Source of the DNA: Giesbergeria sp.
Lineage (GTDB): Bacteria > Pseudomonadota > Gammaproteobacteria > Burkholderiales > Burkholderiaceae_C
NCBI GenBank assembly: GCA_017998735.1
Contig: JAGOCN010000086.1
Location: 1-7,019 of the forward strand
Direction of reading: 5' to 3'
Length of the DNA stretch: 7,019 bases
Below, in pieces: positions 1 to 6,208 of the stretch. The notes under the pieces are model-generated. The model had not been told where the DNA came from. It did no database searches and saw nothing but the letters and a program-made list of their open reading frames with translations. Made by a program: the position numbers and the translations under genes. Each line of letters starts with the position of its first letter. The stretch's first letter is position 1.

Positions 1-13
1 GATGGCAGGCAAC

Positions 14-44
14 AAGGCGCCCGGATTTTTCGGGCGCTTTTTTT
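14..44 (+). terminator. Rho-independent terminator of an upstream gene outside the window
   Basis: A perfect 7-bp stem, GCGCCCG (17-23) with CGGGCGC (31-37), closes a 7-base loop and is followed by eight T (38-45). A15-T39 and a G-T pair can extend the stem. The T-run lies only on the plus-strand side, so it stops rightward transcription from a gene left of the window. Confidence 0.85.
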
Positions 45-343
45 TGTCTTTTCTGCTGGTGCAGGAAGGCAAAGGGCCGGTCGGGCTTGTGCACCGTGCG
101 AAGGCTGCCGGGGGCGTTGTGCTTTGCGTTGCGCAGCCCGGCCAGTGGCAGGGGCAAGGGCAATCACACAGCCGAGGGCAGTGTGAAAGTCGCGGGACAA
201 CGGCTGCAATAGGCAAATCTGCTGCGCCAAAACAACAAATTGTTGCAAAAAAACCGCTGACCCCTGGCACCTTGATGTTGCGCAAGAAACAGGGGCGGGT
301 GCGGTGGCCACAATGCCTTTTCTCCTTTGGCATTGGCCTTTTC
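45..343. other. Intergenic leader region upstream of the PilJ-domain gene
   Basis: About 300 bases with no convincing gene. The reading frame of the downstream gene stays open back to base 2, but it runs through the terminator and its translation is low in complexity and resembles no protein I know. Two small features stand out. One is a near-palindrome, CAACAA-A-TTGTTG (233-245). The other is an imperfect FNR-like box, TTGAT-N4-CGCAA (272-285), matching 8 of 10 defined bases of TTGAT-N4-ATCAA. I could not pick a convincing -35/-10 pair. Confidence 0.4.
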
Positions 344-1180
344 ATGACTTCCGTTTCCACCACCGCTGCTGCTTTTCAGCCCCCCGTTCACCCCAGCCGC
401 CGCGCCACGCTGCAGACGCTTGCCGCCGTGCTGCTGGTGCCGGCCTTTTCGCCGGCGCATGCGCAGCTGGCCGTGTCCACGGCCATCAACCGCACCGCCC
501 GCTTCAGGGCGCTGTCGCAGCGCATTGCCAAGAGCTATTGCCAGCTTCACCTGCGCACGCTCCCCGTCCAGGCGCAAAACACCCTGAACACCGCACGCCA
601 GCTGGTGGGCGTGGGCTTTGCAGACCTGGCCAAGGTGCAGTGGCCGGCCGAGCTGGCGCAGCAGGTGGCGGACCTCCGCAAGCACTCGGACGTGCTGGAG
701 AGCCTGCTGGTAATGCCGCCCACCCGCGAATCGGTGGCGGCCGTGGCCACGCAGTCCGACCGCATGCTGGCTGCGTCGCAACTGGCCACGCAGGCTTTTG
801 AAAAGTTCGCCAAGGCCGGCACCGCCCGGCTGGTGAACACCGCCGGTCTGCAGCGGGCGCTGTCGCAGCGCCTGGCCAAGAACTACTTTTTGCTGGCCGC
901 CAACCTGGAGGGCAAGAACACGCGCGAGGAAATGAAAAGCGACAGCACCGAGTTCCGCCAGGCGCTGGCGCAGCTGGCGGCGGCCCCCATTTCCACCCCG
1001 GCCATTCGCAACGAACTGGCGCTGGGCGAAGCACAGTGGGTGTTTTTCGACGCCGCCCTGCAGCGCAAGGCCGACGAGCGCGGCCTGGAAACGGTGGGCA
1101 CCACCAGCGAACGGCTGCTGGAGGTGATGGACCGGCTGACCGGGCTGTACGACACGGCGTTGAAGGAAGTGCTGGGCTGA
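344..1180 (+). CDS. Tat-exported periplasmic protein with two PilJ/NarX-like sensor motifs
   Basis: A 278-aa product. Residues 18-24 read SRRATLQ, close to the twin-arginine consensus S-R-R-x-F-L-K. A hydrophobic stretch (25-37) and an AHA|Q cleavage site (after 40) follow, so export by the Tat pathway and a soluble periplasmic location are inferred. The mature part has two copies of a helix typical of the PilJ N-terminal domain (type IV pili methyl-accepting transducer family, related to the NarX sensor): residues 48-68 (INRTARFRALSQRIAKSYCQ and one more) and 165-184 (NTAGLQRALSQRLAKNYFLL), both with the core R-A-L-S-Q-R-(I/L)-A-K-x-Y. There is no transmembrane anchor, HAMP, kinase or methyl-accepting region, so it is a stand-alone sensor or binding protein needing a partner. 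NarX-type homology suggests nitrate or nitrite as ligand, but this is only inference. The start at 344 places the twin arginines near the N-terminus. An in-frame ATG at 275 would add 23 residues. Neither start has a good RBS. The stop lies in a 10-bp tandem repeat. Confidence 0.85.
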   Translation: MTSVSTTAAAFQPPVHPSRRATLQTLAAVLLVPAFSPAHAQLAVSTAINRTARFRALSQRIAKSYCQLHLRTLPVQAQNTLNTARQLVGVGFADLAKVQWPAELAQQVADLRKHSDVLESLLVMPPTRESVAAVATQSDRMLAASQLATQAFEKFAKAGTARLVNTAGLQRALSQRLAKNYFLLAANLEGKNTREEMKSDSTEFRQALAQLAAAPISTPAIRNELALGEAQWVFFDAALQRKADERGLETVGTTSERLLEVMDRLTGLYDTALKEVLG

Positions 1181-1205
1181 GTTGGGCTGAGTCGGGTTGA
1201 GCTGA
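1171..1205 (+). repeat. 10-bp imperfect tandem repeat spanning the stop codon of the PilJ-domain gene
   Basis: Three consecutive 10-bp units, GCTGGGCTGA, GTTGGGCTGA and GTCGGGTTGA (1171-1200), are followed by a partial GCTGA (1201-1205). The first unit carries the gene's stop codon (1178-1180). Because the unit is 10 bp, the repeated TGA falls in each of the three forward frames (1178, 1188, 1198). Confidence 0.75.
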
Positions 1206-1390
1206 CGGCAGCCGTGCAGCCAGCCGGGCAGTCCCCTGGCGATGCTGCACCCGGCCAGCGGCACCGGGTCTGCAGGGCAGGCAAGGGGCACCTGTGCACA
1301 AGGCGCTGGGCAGCGCTGGCGCACCGGGTGGGCGGTCGGGGCAAGCCACCTGCTGCCGGTTGCCTGCCGTGCTTTGCGGACTGCATTCTC

Positions 1391-1452
1391 TTTTGCTACT
1401 GTTTCAATAGCTGCTGGCGCAGTCGCTGCCTGGGCTGGAGGTCTTTTTTACC
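1391..1452 (+). repeat. Dispersed Comamonadaceae-type intergenic element, copy A
   Basis: It begins TTTTGCTACTG, continues AGCTGCTGGCGCAGTC and ends GCTGGAGGTC then six T and ACC. Over the 44-base core it aligns without gaps to the reverse complement of 4842-4903, with 33 of 44 bases identical by my count. The layout (GCTATT-like start, AGCTGCT(A/G)GCGC, GCTGGAGG, T-run, GACC-like end) matches an element I remember from many Comamonadaceae intergenic regions. It lies about 210 bases after the PilJ-domain gene and points the same way. Confidence 0.7.
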
Positions 1453-1610
1453 TGAAATGCGATGTGCCGCAGTCAAAGGCAGTCAACGGCAGGCGGCTGC
1501 ACGGGCTGTCACCTGCGGCAATCTCCCAGCTGCCTTTTGCCACTTACCATCGTTGGCGCTGGCGTGTTGCCTGCGCATGGGTTTCGGATGGTGGTGTTGT
1601 TGCTGTTGTA

Positions 1611-1616
1611 AAGGAG
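1611..1616 (+). promoter_or_regulatory. Ribosome binding site of the VOC gene
   Basis: AAGGAG ends five bases before the ATG at 1622. It fixes this start against the longer in-frame extension, which has no comparable signal. Confidence 0.8.
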
Positions 1617-1621
1617 AAGCA

Positions 1622-2014
1622 ATGTTCAGTCATGTGATGCTGGGGGTGAACGACCTGGAGCGGTCGAAGCGGTTTTACGACGCGGTGCTGGGCACGCTGG
1701 GCATCAAGCCCGGCTTTGCCAATGGCAGCCGGTATTTCTACCGCAGCCCCCAGGGTACCTTTGCCATTTCCACGCCGATCAATGGCGAGTCTGCATGCCA
1801 TGGCAATGGCAGCACCATCGGTTTTGCAGCCGATTCGCCCGAGCAGGGCGATGCCTTTCACGCCGCCGGCGTGGCCAGCGGCGGCACGGCCTGCGAAGAC
1901 CCGCCCGGCATGCGCGAAGGCGGCGGCATGAGCCTGTACCTGGCGTACCTGCGCGACCCGGACGGCAACAAGATCTGCGCGCTGCACCGGCCTGCTCCCG
2001 CTGACAAAGGCTGA
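1622..2014 (+). CDS. VOC-superfamily (glyoxalase/dioxygenase fold) protein
   Basis: A 130-aa single VOC module in the usual length range. It opens with a family-typical first strand and helix (MFSHVMLGVNDLERSKRFYD, residues 1-20), has the middle GNGSTIGF segment (61-68) and ends with the signature YLAYLRDPDGNK (106-117). It is cytosolic, with no signal peptide. Relatives include uncharacterised glyoxalase-like proteins, so the substrate cannot be named. His4 sits where the first metal ligand usually lies. The position often holding His (GNGTH in relatives) is Thr65, and the Glu that often follows DPDGN is replaced by Cys119, so classical metal binding is doubtful. Start chosen on the AAGGAG five bases upstream. 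It appears to be a single-gene unit: a strong terminator lies about 80 bases after the stop and converges with the permease. Confidence 0.9.
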   Translation: MFSHVMLGVNDLERSKRFYDAVLGTLGIKPGFANGSRYFYRSPQGTFAISTPINGESACHGNGSTIGFAADSPEQGDAFHAAGVASGGTACEDPPGMREGGGMSLYLAYLRDPDGNKICALHRPAPADKG

Positions 2015-2092
2015 TGGCCGAGAGCTGAAATCGGCAACGTGGCATTTGGCCAGCGCTGCAAGTCGGTTTGCACTGCGGCAGCTGCAAGGCCC

Positions 2093-2129
2093 AAAAAAAA
2101 GCGCCTGCCATGCCGGCAGGCGCTTTTTT
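2093..2129. terminator. Bidirectional rho-independent terminator between convergent genes
   Basis: A perfect 9-bp stem, GCGCCTGCC (2101-2109) with GGCAGGCGC (2115-2123), closes a 5-base loop. Eight A precede it (2093-2100) and six T follow (2124-2129), so each strand has a U-tract. It ends the plus-strand VOC gene and, about 130 bases after its stop, the minus-strand permease. Confidence 0.92.
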
Positions 2130-2223
2130 CGGTTTCAGATTTCGTTCTAAACAGACCGGCATGAACCGTGGACCAGCAGCGTTTCAGTGCGCAAGGCGCT
2201 GTGCCCCTTGCAACGCTGCCCGG

Positions 2224-2259
2224 TTCAATGCGCTCAATGCGTTCAATGCGTTCAATGGT
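2224..2259 (-). repeat. 9-bp tandem repeat (4 units) at the 3' end of the permease gene
   Basis: Four adjacent units on the plus strand: TTCAATGCG, CTCAATGCG, TTCAATGCG and TTCAATGGT. On the minus strand the unit reads CATTGAACG, and the permease stop TGA (2254-2252) lies in the last plus-strand copy. Since 9 is a multiple of three, each further copy gives another TGA in the same frame (at 2243-2245, 2234-2236 and 2225-2227). Confidence 0.85.
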
Positions 2260-3651
2260 GGTGCGAAGAACCGCTCTTGGGCTTGCCGTCCAGCTCGGCA
2301 GTGCTCCATTTGGTGCCTTCGGCAAACACCGACTGGTTTTCGGAATTGCCGAACTTCAGGTGGTTGAACAGCAGGTTCAGCGTGATGGCCATGATGGCGG
2401 CCGAGCTGATGCCCGAGTGGAAGATGGTGGCAACCCACGATGGGAAGTGGTGGTAGAAGCTGGGCGCTGCGATCGGGATCATGCCGAATCCGATGGAAGT
2501 GGCCACGATGATCAGGTTCATGTTGTTGTCGTAGTCCACCTTGGACAGCGTGCGGATGCCGCTGGCGGTCACGGTGCCGAACAGCACCAGGCCGGCGCCG
2601 CCCAGCACCGACGGGGGCACGGCGGCAATCACGCGGCCCATGACGGGCAGCAGGCCCAGCGTCAGCAGAATGACACCGCTGGTGGCCACCACAAAGCGGC
2701 TGGTCACGCCGGTCACGGCCACCAAGCCCACGTTTTGCGCAAACGCGCTTTGCGTGAACGAGCCGAACAAGGGAGCCACGGCGCTGGAGAGCATGTCGGC
2801 GCGCAGGCCATCGCCCAGGCGACCGGCGTCGATGTCGGTGTGGATGATGTCGCCCACGGCCAGGATGTCGGCAGCGGTTTCGACCAGCACCACCATGATC
2901 ACGATGAGCATCGAGAAGATGGCGGCCACTTCAAACTTGGGTGCACCAAAGTGGAACAGCGACGGGAACGCGAAGATGGGGCCCTGGCCCACGCGCGAGA
3001 AGTCGGTCATGCCGGTGGCCACCGCCAAAATGGTGCCCAGCACCATGGCCAGCAGGATCGACAGGCGCGAAATGGCGGCGTTGCCCAGAGCTTGCTCAGC
3101 AGCAGCACAAAAGCCAGCGTGGCAGCGGCCAGACCGATGTTGGCCATGCTGCCAAAGTCGGGGGCCTTGGAGTTGCCGCCCATGGCCCAGCGCGCTGCCA
3201 CCGGCATCAGCGACAGGCCGATGGCGGTGATGACCGAACCGGTCACCAGCGGCGGAAAGAACCGGATGATGCGCGAGAACACCGGCGTGATGATGAGACC
3301 GATGACCGACGCGGCAATCACCGCGCCAAACACCGTGGGCAGCCCGCCGCCCGAGGTCAGGATGGCAACGATGGTGGCCACGCTGGCAAACGACACGCCC
3401 TGCACCAGCGGCAGCTTGCAGCCAAAAAACGGCACGCCCAGCGTCTGCAGCATGGTGGCCAGGCCGCCCATGAACAGACACGAGGCAATCAAAATGCCGA
3501 TTTCGTTGGTGGAAAGACCGGCGGCCTGGCCGATGATGAGCGGCACCGCAATGATGCCGCCGTACATGGTCAGCACGTGCTGAAAACCGTAGAGGATGTT
3601 GGCGCCCAGGCCGAGGCGCTGGTCCTCTGGCCGGATGGTGGAAGTGGTCAT
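2252..3651 (-). pseudogene. NCS2/NAT-family purine (xanthine/urate-type) permease, frameshifted
   Basis: An inner-membrane nucleobase:cation symporter of the nucleobase-ascorbate transporter family. Repaired, it would have 466 residues and about 14 hydrophobic segments, the normal size. The N-terminal part starts MTTSTIRPEDQ, has the conserved His25 in GFQHVLTMYGG and the segment KLPLVQGVSFAS. The C-terminal part has VETAADILAVGD (Glu near residue 258) and the NAT signature QNVGLVAVTG (about 306-315). Gln as first signature residue favours xanthine/urate carriers over uracil carriers, where Glu is usual; substrate is inferred. After Trp189 the frame breaks: minus-strand TGGGCAACG lacks one G compared with the expected TGG-GGC-AAC, at plus-strand CCC 3084-3086. 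As written, translation ends at 3007 after 214 residues. All motifs beyond the break survive in the other frame, so this is a very recent mutation or a sequencing error. The start is ATG at 3651, with GGAG seven to ten bases upstream. Confidence 0.9.
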
Positions 3652-3759
3652 ATTTGTCTCCAATTGGGTTGGAATATTTCTGGTCCCGCGGCCATATTGG
3701 CACGAAAACAGCCCATCAGTAAATGCCTTGTTTTGCCTTACTTTCAGGGTCGGCAACCC

Positions 3760-3775
3760 GCAGCACCGGTGCTGC
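3760..3775. promoter_or_regulatory. 16-bp perfect palindrome upstream of the permease, possible operator
   Basis: GCAGCACCGGTGCTGC is its own reverse complement over all 16 bases. It lies about 110 bases upstream of the permease ATG in non-coding DNA. A dimeric regulator binding site is plausible from symmetry and place, but no regulator family can be named. Confidence 0.35.
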
Positions 3776-3917
3776 AGACGGTTGCAATGGTTTGAGCCCG
3801 CTTGCGGGCAAGCGCCCCGCTTTCACAGCGGACACCCAGGCTGCTACCCTCACGCCTCAAGGCAGGGCGGCAAGCCGAGAAATTCTTCTTGTTTGAGTCG
3901 ATTAAAACGCAGACACC

Positions 3918-3940
3918 CCCAAAAATGGGGCCTTTTTGGG
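3918..3940. other. Hairpin in the permease-methyltransferase spacer
   Basis: CCCAAAAA (3918-3925) pairs with TTTTTGGG (3933-3940), an 8-bp stem around a 7-base loop. An alternative pairing of CCCC with GGGG (3927-3930) competes with it. No T-run follows on either strand, so a terminator role is weakly supported. Confidence 0.3.
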
Positions 3941-4115
3941 CGAAGTTTTCATCACATGACCATTGACTTGAATCGAGGTAATTTCGGTTTTCGAGTCTGG
4001 TTAAGCCGCTTTTAGGTCACATGTCTGCGGTTGCAACCCTGGGTTTGCGGGGGCTTTGCGAAGGCAGGCACCGGCCCATGCCCAATCCCCGGCAGCTTTC
4101 AAACACCGGCAACAC

Positions 4116-4122
4116 AAGGAAG
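4116..4122 (+). promoter_or_regulatory. Ribosome binding site deciding the GTG start of the methyltransferase
   Basis: AAGGAAG lies eight bases before the GTG at 4131. No comparable sequence precedes the in-frame ATG at 4056. Confidence 0.65.
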
Positions 4123-4130
4123 ATGAACGC

Positions 4131-4739
4131 GTGAAATCTGCGAACGAAGACTGGTTTGATGCGGCGTACTACGAGCGCTTCTACTTTGACAAGAAGACCA
4201 GCGTGGTCGACCCCGGCCATGTGGAGCGGCTGGGCGCCTTTGTCTGCAGTTATCTGCAGTACCTGCGCGTGCCGGTGGCGCGGGTGCTGGACGTGGGCTG
4301 CGGCATCGGGCTGTGGCGGGACGTGGTGGCGCGGCACTTTCCTGCCGCCAGCTACCACGGCGTGGAGGTGAGCGAGTACCTGTGCGGCCGCTTTGGCTGG
4401 GAGCTCGGCTCGGTGGTGGACTACCGGGCCGGCGCGCCGTTTGACCTGGTCATCTGCCAGGGTGTGCTGCCCTACCTGAGCGCCGCCGATGCCAAGAAAG
4501 CACTGGCCAACCTGGGTCGGCTGTGCAGTGGCTCGCTGTATGTGGAAGCGGTCACGCGCGAGGACTGGGAGCAGGGCATTCTGGACGAGGACCTGACTGA
4601 TGACCGCATGTTCCGCCACCGGGCGCAGCTCTACCGCCAGGGGCTGGAAAAGGACTTCACCCAGCTCGGCGGCGGCCTGTGGCTCAGCCGCCAAGCCGAG
4701 CTGCCGCTGTTTGCACTGGAATGCCTGAAAGGCGAATGA
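4131..4739 (+). CDS. Class I SAM-dependent methyltransferase
   Basis: A 202-aa cytosolic protein with the Rossmann-like SAM-binding core. Motif I is VLDVGCGIGLW (residues 52-62). The acidic end of strand 2 is GVEVSEYL (Glu79). FDLVICQGVLPYLS (104-117) matches the motif at strand 4 with the 'D-x-(V/I)-x-x-x-x-V-L-x-H/Y' pattern of small methyltransferases. The N-terminus (WFDAAYYERFYFD) is typical of small stand-alone family members. The methyl acceptor cannot be told from sequence. GTG at 4131 is preferred because AAGGAAG (4116-4122) lies eight bases upstream. The in-frame ATG at 4056 would add 25 residues with no RBS and a basic, non-conserved start. An ATG at 4123 is out of frame and stops after three codons. 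It converges with the UDP-sugar epimerase 165 bases downstream, which does not prove a shared pathway. Confidence 0.87.
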   Translation: MKSANEDWFDAAYYERFYFDKKTSVVDPGHVERLGAFVCSYLQYLRVPVARVLDVGCGIGLWRDVVARHFPAASYHGVEVSEYLCGRFGWELGSVVDYRAGAPFDLVICQGVLPYLSAADAKKALANLGRLCSGSLYVEAVTREDWEQGILDEDLTDDRMFRHRAQLYRQGLEKDFTQLGGGLWLSRQAELPLFALECLKGE

Positions 4740-4841
4740 GGCAGCAATGAAAGCGGCGCGGCGGTGCCTGGAGCGGTTTCAGGCGGAAGGGAAGGTGCGG
4801 CACCGGGCCGACACCACCTGTGCCACCGGTTTTGATTTTTT

Positions 4842-4903
4842 GGTCAAAAACGCTTCCAGCGCAAGTGCAGACTGCGCTAGCAGCTCCTTTTTCAATAGCA
4901 AAA
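4842..4903 (-). repeat. Dispersed Comamonadaceae-type intergenic element, copy B, acting as a likely terminator
   Basis: Read on the minus strand it begins TTTTGCTATTG, continues AGCTGCTAGCGCAGTC and ends GCTGGAAGCG then TTTTTGACC. It starts one base after the epimerase stop codon (4905-4907). On the minus strand AGCGCA and TGCGCT can pair around a 9-base loop, and a run of five T follows seven bases later, so it could end epimerase transcription. It matches copy A (1391-1452) at 33 of 44 core bases, in opposite orientation. Confidence 0.75.
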
Positions 4904-4904
4904 T

Positions 4905-5918
4905 TCACACTTGGTAGTAGCCCCGGTACCACTGCACAAAGCGCCCGATACCCTCGGCCAGCGGCGTGGCCGGGGCAAAGCCGACCCAGTCCTGCAGCGC
5001 CCGCACATCGGCGTAGGTGGCGGGCACATCGCCCGGCTGCATGGGCAGCAATTCCTTGGTGGCGGTCCGGCCCAGCGCGTTTTCGATGCAGCCGATGAAG
5101 TCGAGCAGCTGCACCGGCTGGTGGTTGCCGATGTTGAACACGCGGTAGGGCGCGGTCGAAGCCGTGAGGCCGTCGCAGGTGGCCGGGCGGTCCAGCACGC
5201 GCAGCACGCCTTCAACGATGTCGTCGATGTAGGTGAAGTCGCGCTGCATGTCGCCGTGGTTGAAGACGGCAATAGCTTCGCCCGCCACGATGGCGCGGGT
5301 GAACAGGTGGTAGGCCATGTCGGGCCGGCCCCAGGGGCCGTAGACCGTGAAAAAGCGCAGCCCGGTGGTCGGAATGCCATAGAGGTGGCTGTAGCTGTGC
5401 GCCATCAGCTCGTTCGCCTTTTTGGTGGCGGCATACAGGCTGACCGGGTGGTCCACGGCGTCGGTTTCAGAAAACGGCATCTTCGTGTTGCCGCCGTACA
5501 CGCTGGAACTCGATGCATACACCAGGTGCCCCACCTGCTGCGCGCGGCAACCTTCCAGAATGTGGCCAAAGCCGGCCAGGTTGGCGTCGATGTAGGCGTT
5601 GGGGTTGGTGATGCTGTAGCGCACCCCCGCCTGCGCGGCCAGGTGAACGACCCCATCAAAGCGCTCTGCGGCAAACAGCGCCGCCATGCCGGCGCGGTCG
5701 GCCAGGTCCAGCTGCACAAAGCGAAAACCCGGCTGGCCCTGCAGCTGCTGCAGCCGTGCGTGCTTCAGGCCCACGTCGTAGTAGTCGGTCAGGCTGTCCA
5801 GGCCCAGCACCCGGTCGCCGCGCGCCAGCAGGCGCTTTGCCACATGCATGCCAATGAAGCCGGCAGCGCCGGTGACAAGGAAGGTGCGCGCGGTGGGCAC
5901 GGGAGCAGTGGAATTCAT
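4905..5918 (-). CDS. UDP-glucuronate 4-epimerase-like NAD-dependent SDR
   Basis: A 337-aa extended short-chain dehydrogenase/reductase, full length for this family. The NAD-binding motif is TGAAGFIG (residues 16-23; Gly17, Gly20, Gly23), with Asp41 at the end of strand 2 and DYYD (45-48) after it. HLAAQAGVRYS (92-102), the Ser-rich segment YASSSSVYGG (134-143) and the catalytic pair Tyr162/Lys166 in YAATK follow. GLRFFTVYGPWGRPDMA and FTYIDDIVEG are typical of the UDP-glucuronate/UDP-galacturonate 4-epimerase group (CapI/LspL/Uge type). The reaction interconverts UDP-GlcA and UDP-GalA for capsule, LPS or exopolysaccharide; a role in this organism is inferred. ATG at 5918 is the only sensible start before the NAD motif, yet no good RBS precedes it. 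No other sugar gene is adjacent. Downstream it abuts a repeat that may serve as terminator. Confidence 0.92.
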   Translation of the reverse strand: MNSTAPVPTARTFLVTGAAGFIGMHVAKRLLARGDRVLGLDSLTDYYDVGLKHARLQQLQGQPGFRFVQLDLADRAGMAALFAAERFDGVVHLAAQAGVRYSITNPNAYIDANLAGFGHILEGCRAQQVGHLVYASSSSVYGGNTKMPFSETDAVDHPVSLYAATKKANELMAHSYSHLYGIPTTGLRFFTVYGPWGRPDMAYHLFTRAIVAGEAIAVFNHGDMQRDFTYIDDIVEGVLRVLDRPATCDGLTASTAPYRVFNIGNHQPVQLLDFIGCIENALGRTATKELLPMQPGDVPATYADVRALQDWVGFAPATPLAEGIGRFVQWYRGYYQV

Positions 5919-6208
5919 GGCACAAAGGCTTTGCAAAAAGAGGAGGGACAGACCGCCAAAAACAGCGAAGAACCTTGGCCCGAGGTCTGCATTTTGCGGG
6001 AGCCGTGCGCCGTGGACGGGGCTGCCTGGAAGCACTCGCCTGTGCTTGCAGTGCCTGCACCCAGGGCTTTTGCTGCAATCGCTGACACTGCAGGCATCCA
6101 CCCAACCCTTCAGGAGCGCGCCTTGACACCGTCCAAACCCTTGCACCGCAGGGGCATTGCCTGCGTTTGCTGCATTGGCTGCTGCAGGCATTCCAGAGCA
6201 GCGCACGC
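5919..6208. other. Intergenic region between the epimerase and the DUF2007-like gene
   Basis: About 290 bases between divergent genes. No clear promoter could be picked on either strand. GAGGAGGGA (about 5940-5948) looks like a plus-strand RBS but has no start codon after it. AGGAG (6112-6116) has a TTG six bases downstream and opens a 32-codon cysteine-rich frame that overlaps the next gene's start. Confidence 0.4.

Larger units (their letters stand above)
1206..1621. other. Gene-free intergenic stretch
   Basis: Holds one dispersed element (1391-1452) and the RBS of the next gene. Two plus-strand frames are open here, one of them continuous with the VOC frame, but their translations are rich in Ala, Gly, Cys and Trp and look unlike a protein. 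No clear promoter could be assigned. A GTT-rich run just before the RBS (about 1589-1607) has no evident role. Confidence 0.5.
3652..4130. other. Intergenic region between the divergent permease and methyltransferase genes
   Basis: About 480 bases that should hold both promoters. Visible features are the permease RBS (GGAG on the minus strand near 3658-3661), the palindrome at 3760-3775, a GC-rich inverted pair GCCCGC/GCGGGC (3796-3809) overlapping GCTTGC/GCAAGC (3800-3813), and a weak hairpin at 3918-3940. TTGACT (3963-3968) is a possible -35 for the methyltransferase, but no good -10 lies 16-18 bases beyond it. The short open frames here look non-coding. Confidence 0.5.

Noticed and set aside
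266..284. Possible sigma-54 promoter, TGGCAC followed by TTGC, near 266-282.
   Set aside because: There are 12 bases between the GG and GC doublets instead of the required 10.
2..343. N-terminal extension of the PilJ-domain frame to ATG at 2.
   Set aside because: It would translate through a rho-independent terminator and place 114 non-conserved residues before a clear Tat signal.
164..1324. Long minus-strand frames of 281-386 codons across the PilJ-domain gene.
   Set aside because: These are shadows of the plus-strand gene, which has a signal peptide and recognisable duplicated motifs.
2168..3583. Plus-strand open frame of 471 codons opposite the permease.
   Set aside because: It is antisense to a recognisable permease whose codon bias keeps the opposite strand free of stops. 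Its translation is rich in His, Gln and Gly and shows no protein-like pattern.
3949..4023. Direct repeat TCACATG(A/T)C at about 3952 and 4017.
   Set aside because: It is a nine-base match with one mismatch. This can easily occur by chance and fits no known site spacing.
4747..4917. A 56-codon plus-strand frame with GAGG upstream, just after the methyltransferase.
   Set aside because: Its second half is dispersed repeat copy B and the end of the convergent epimerase. The translation has no recognisable pattern, so chance is the better explanation.
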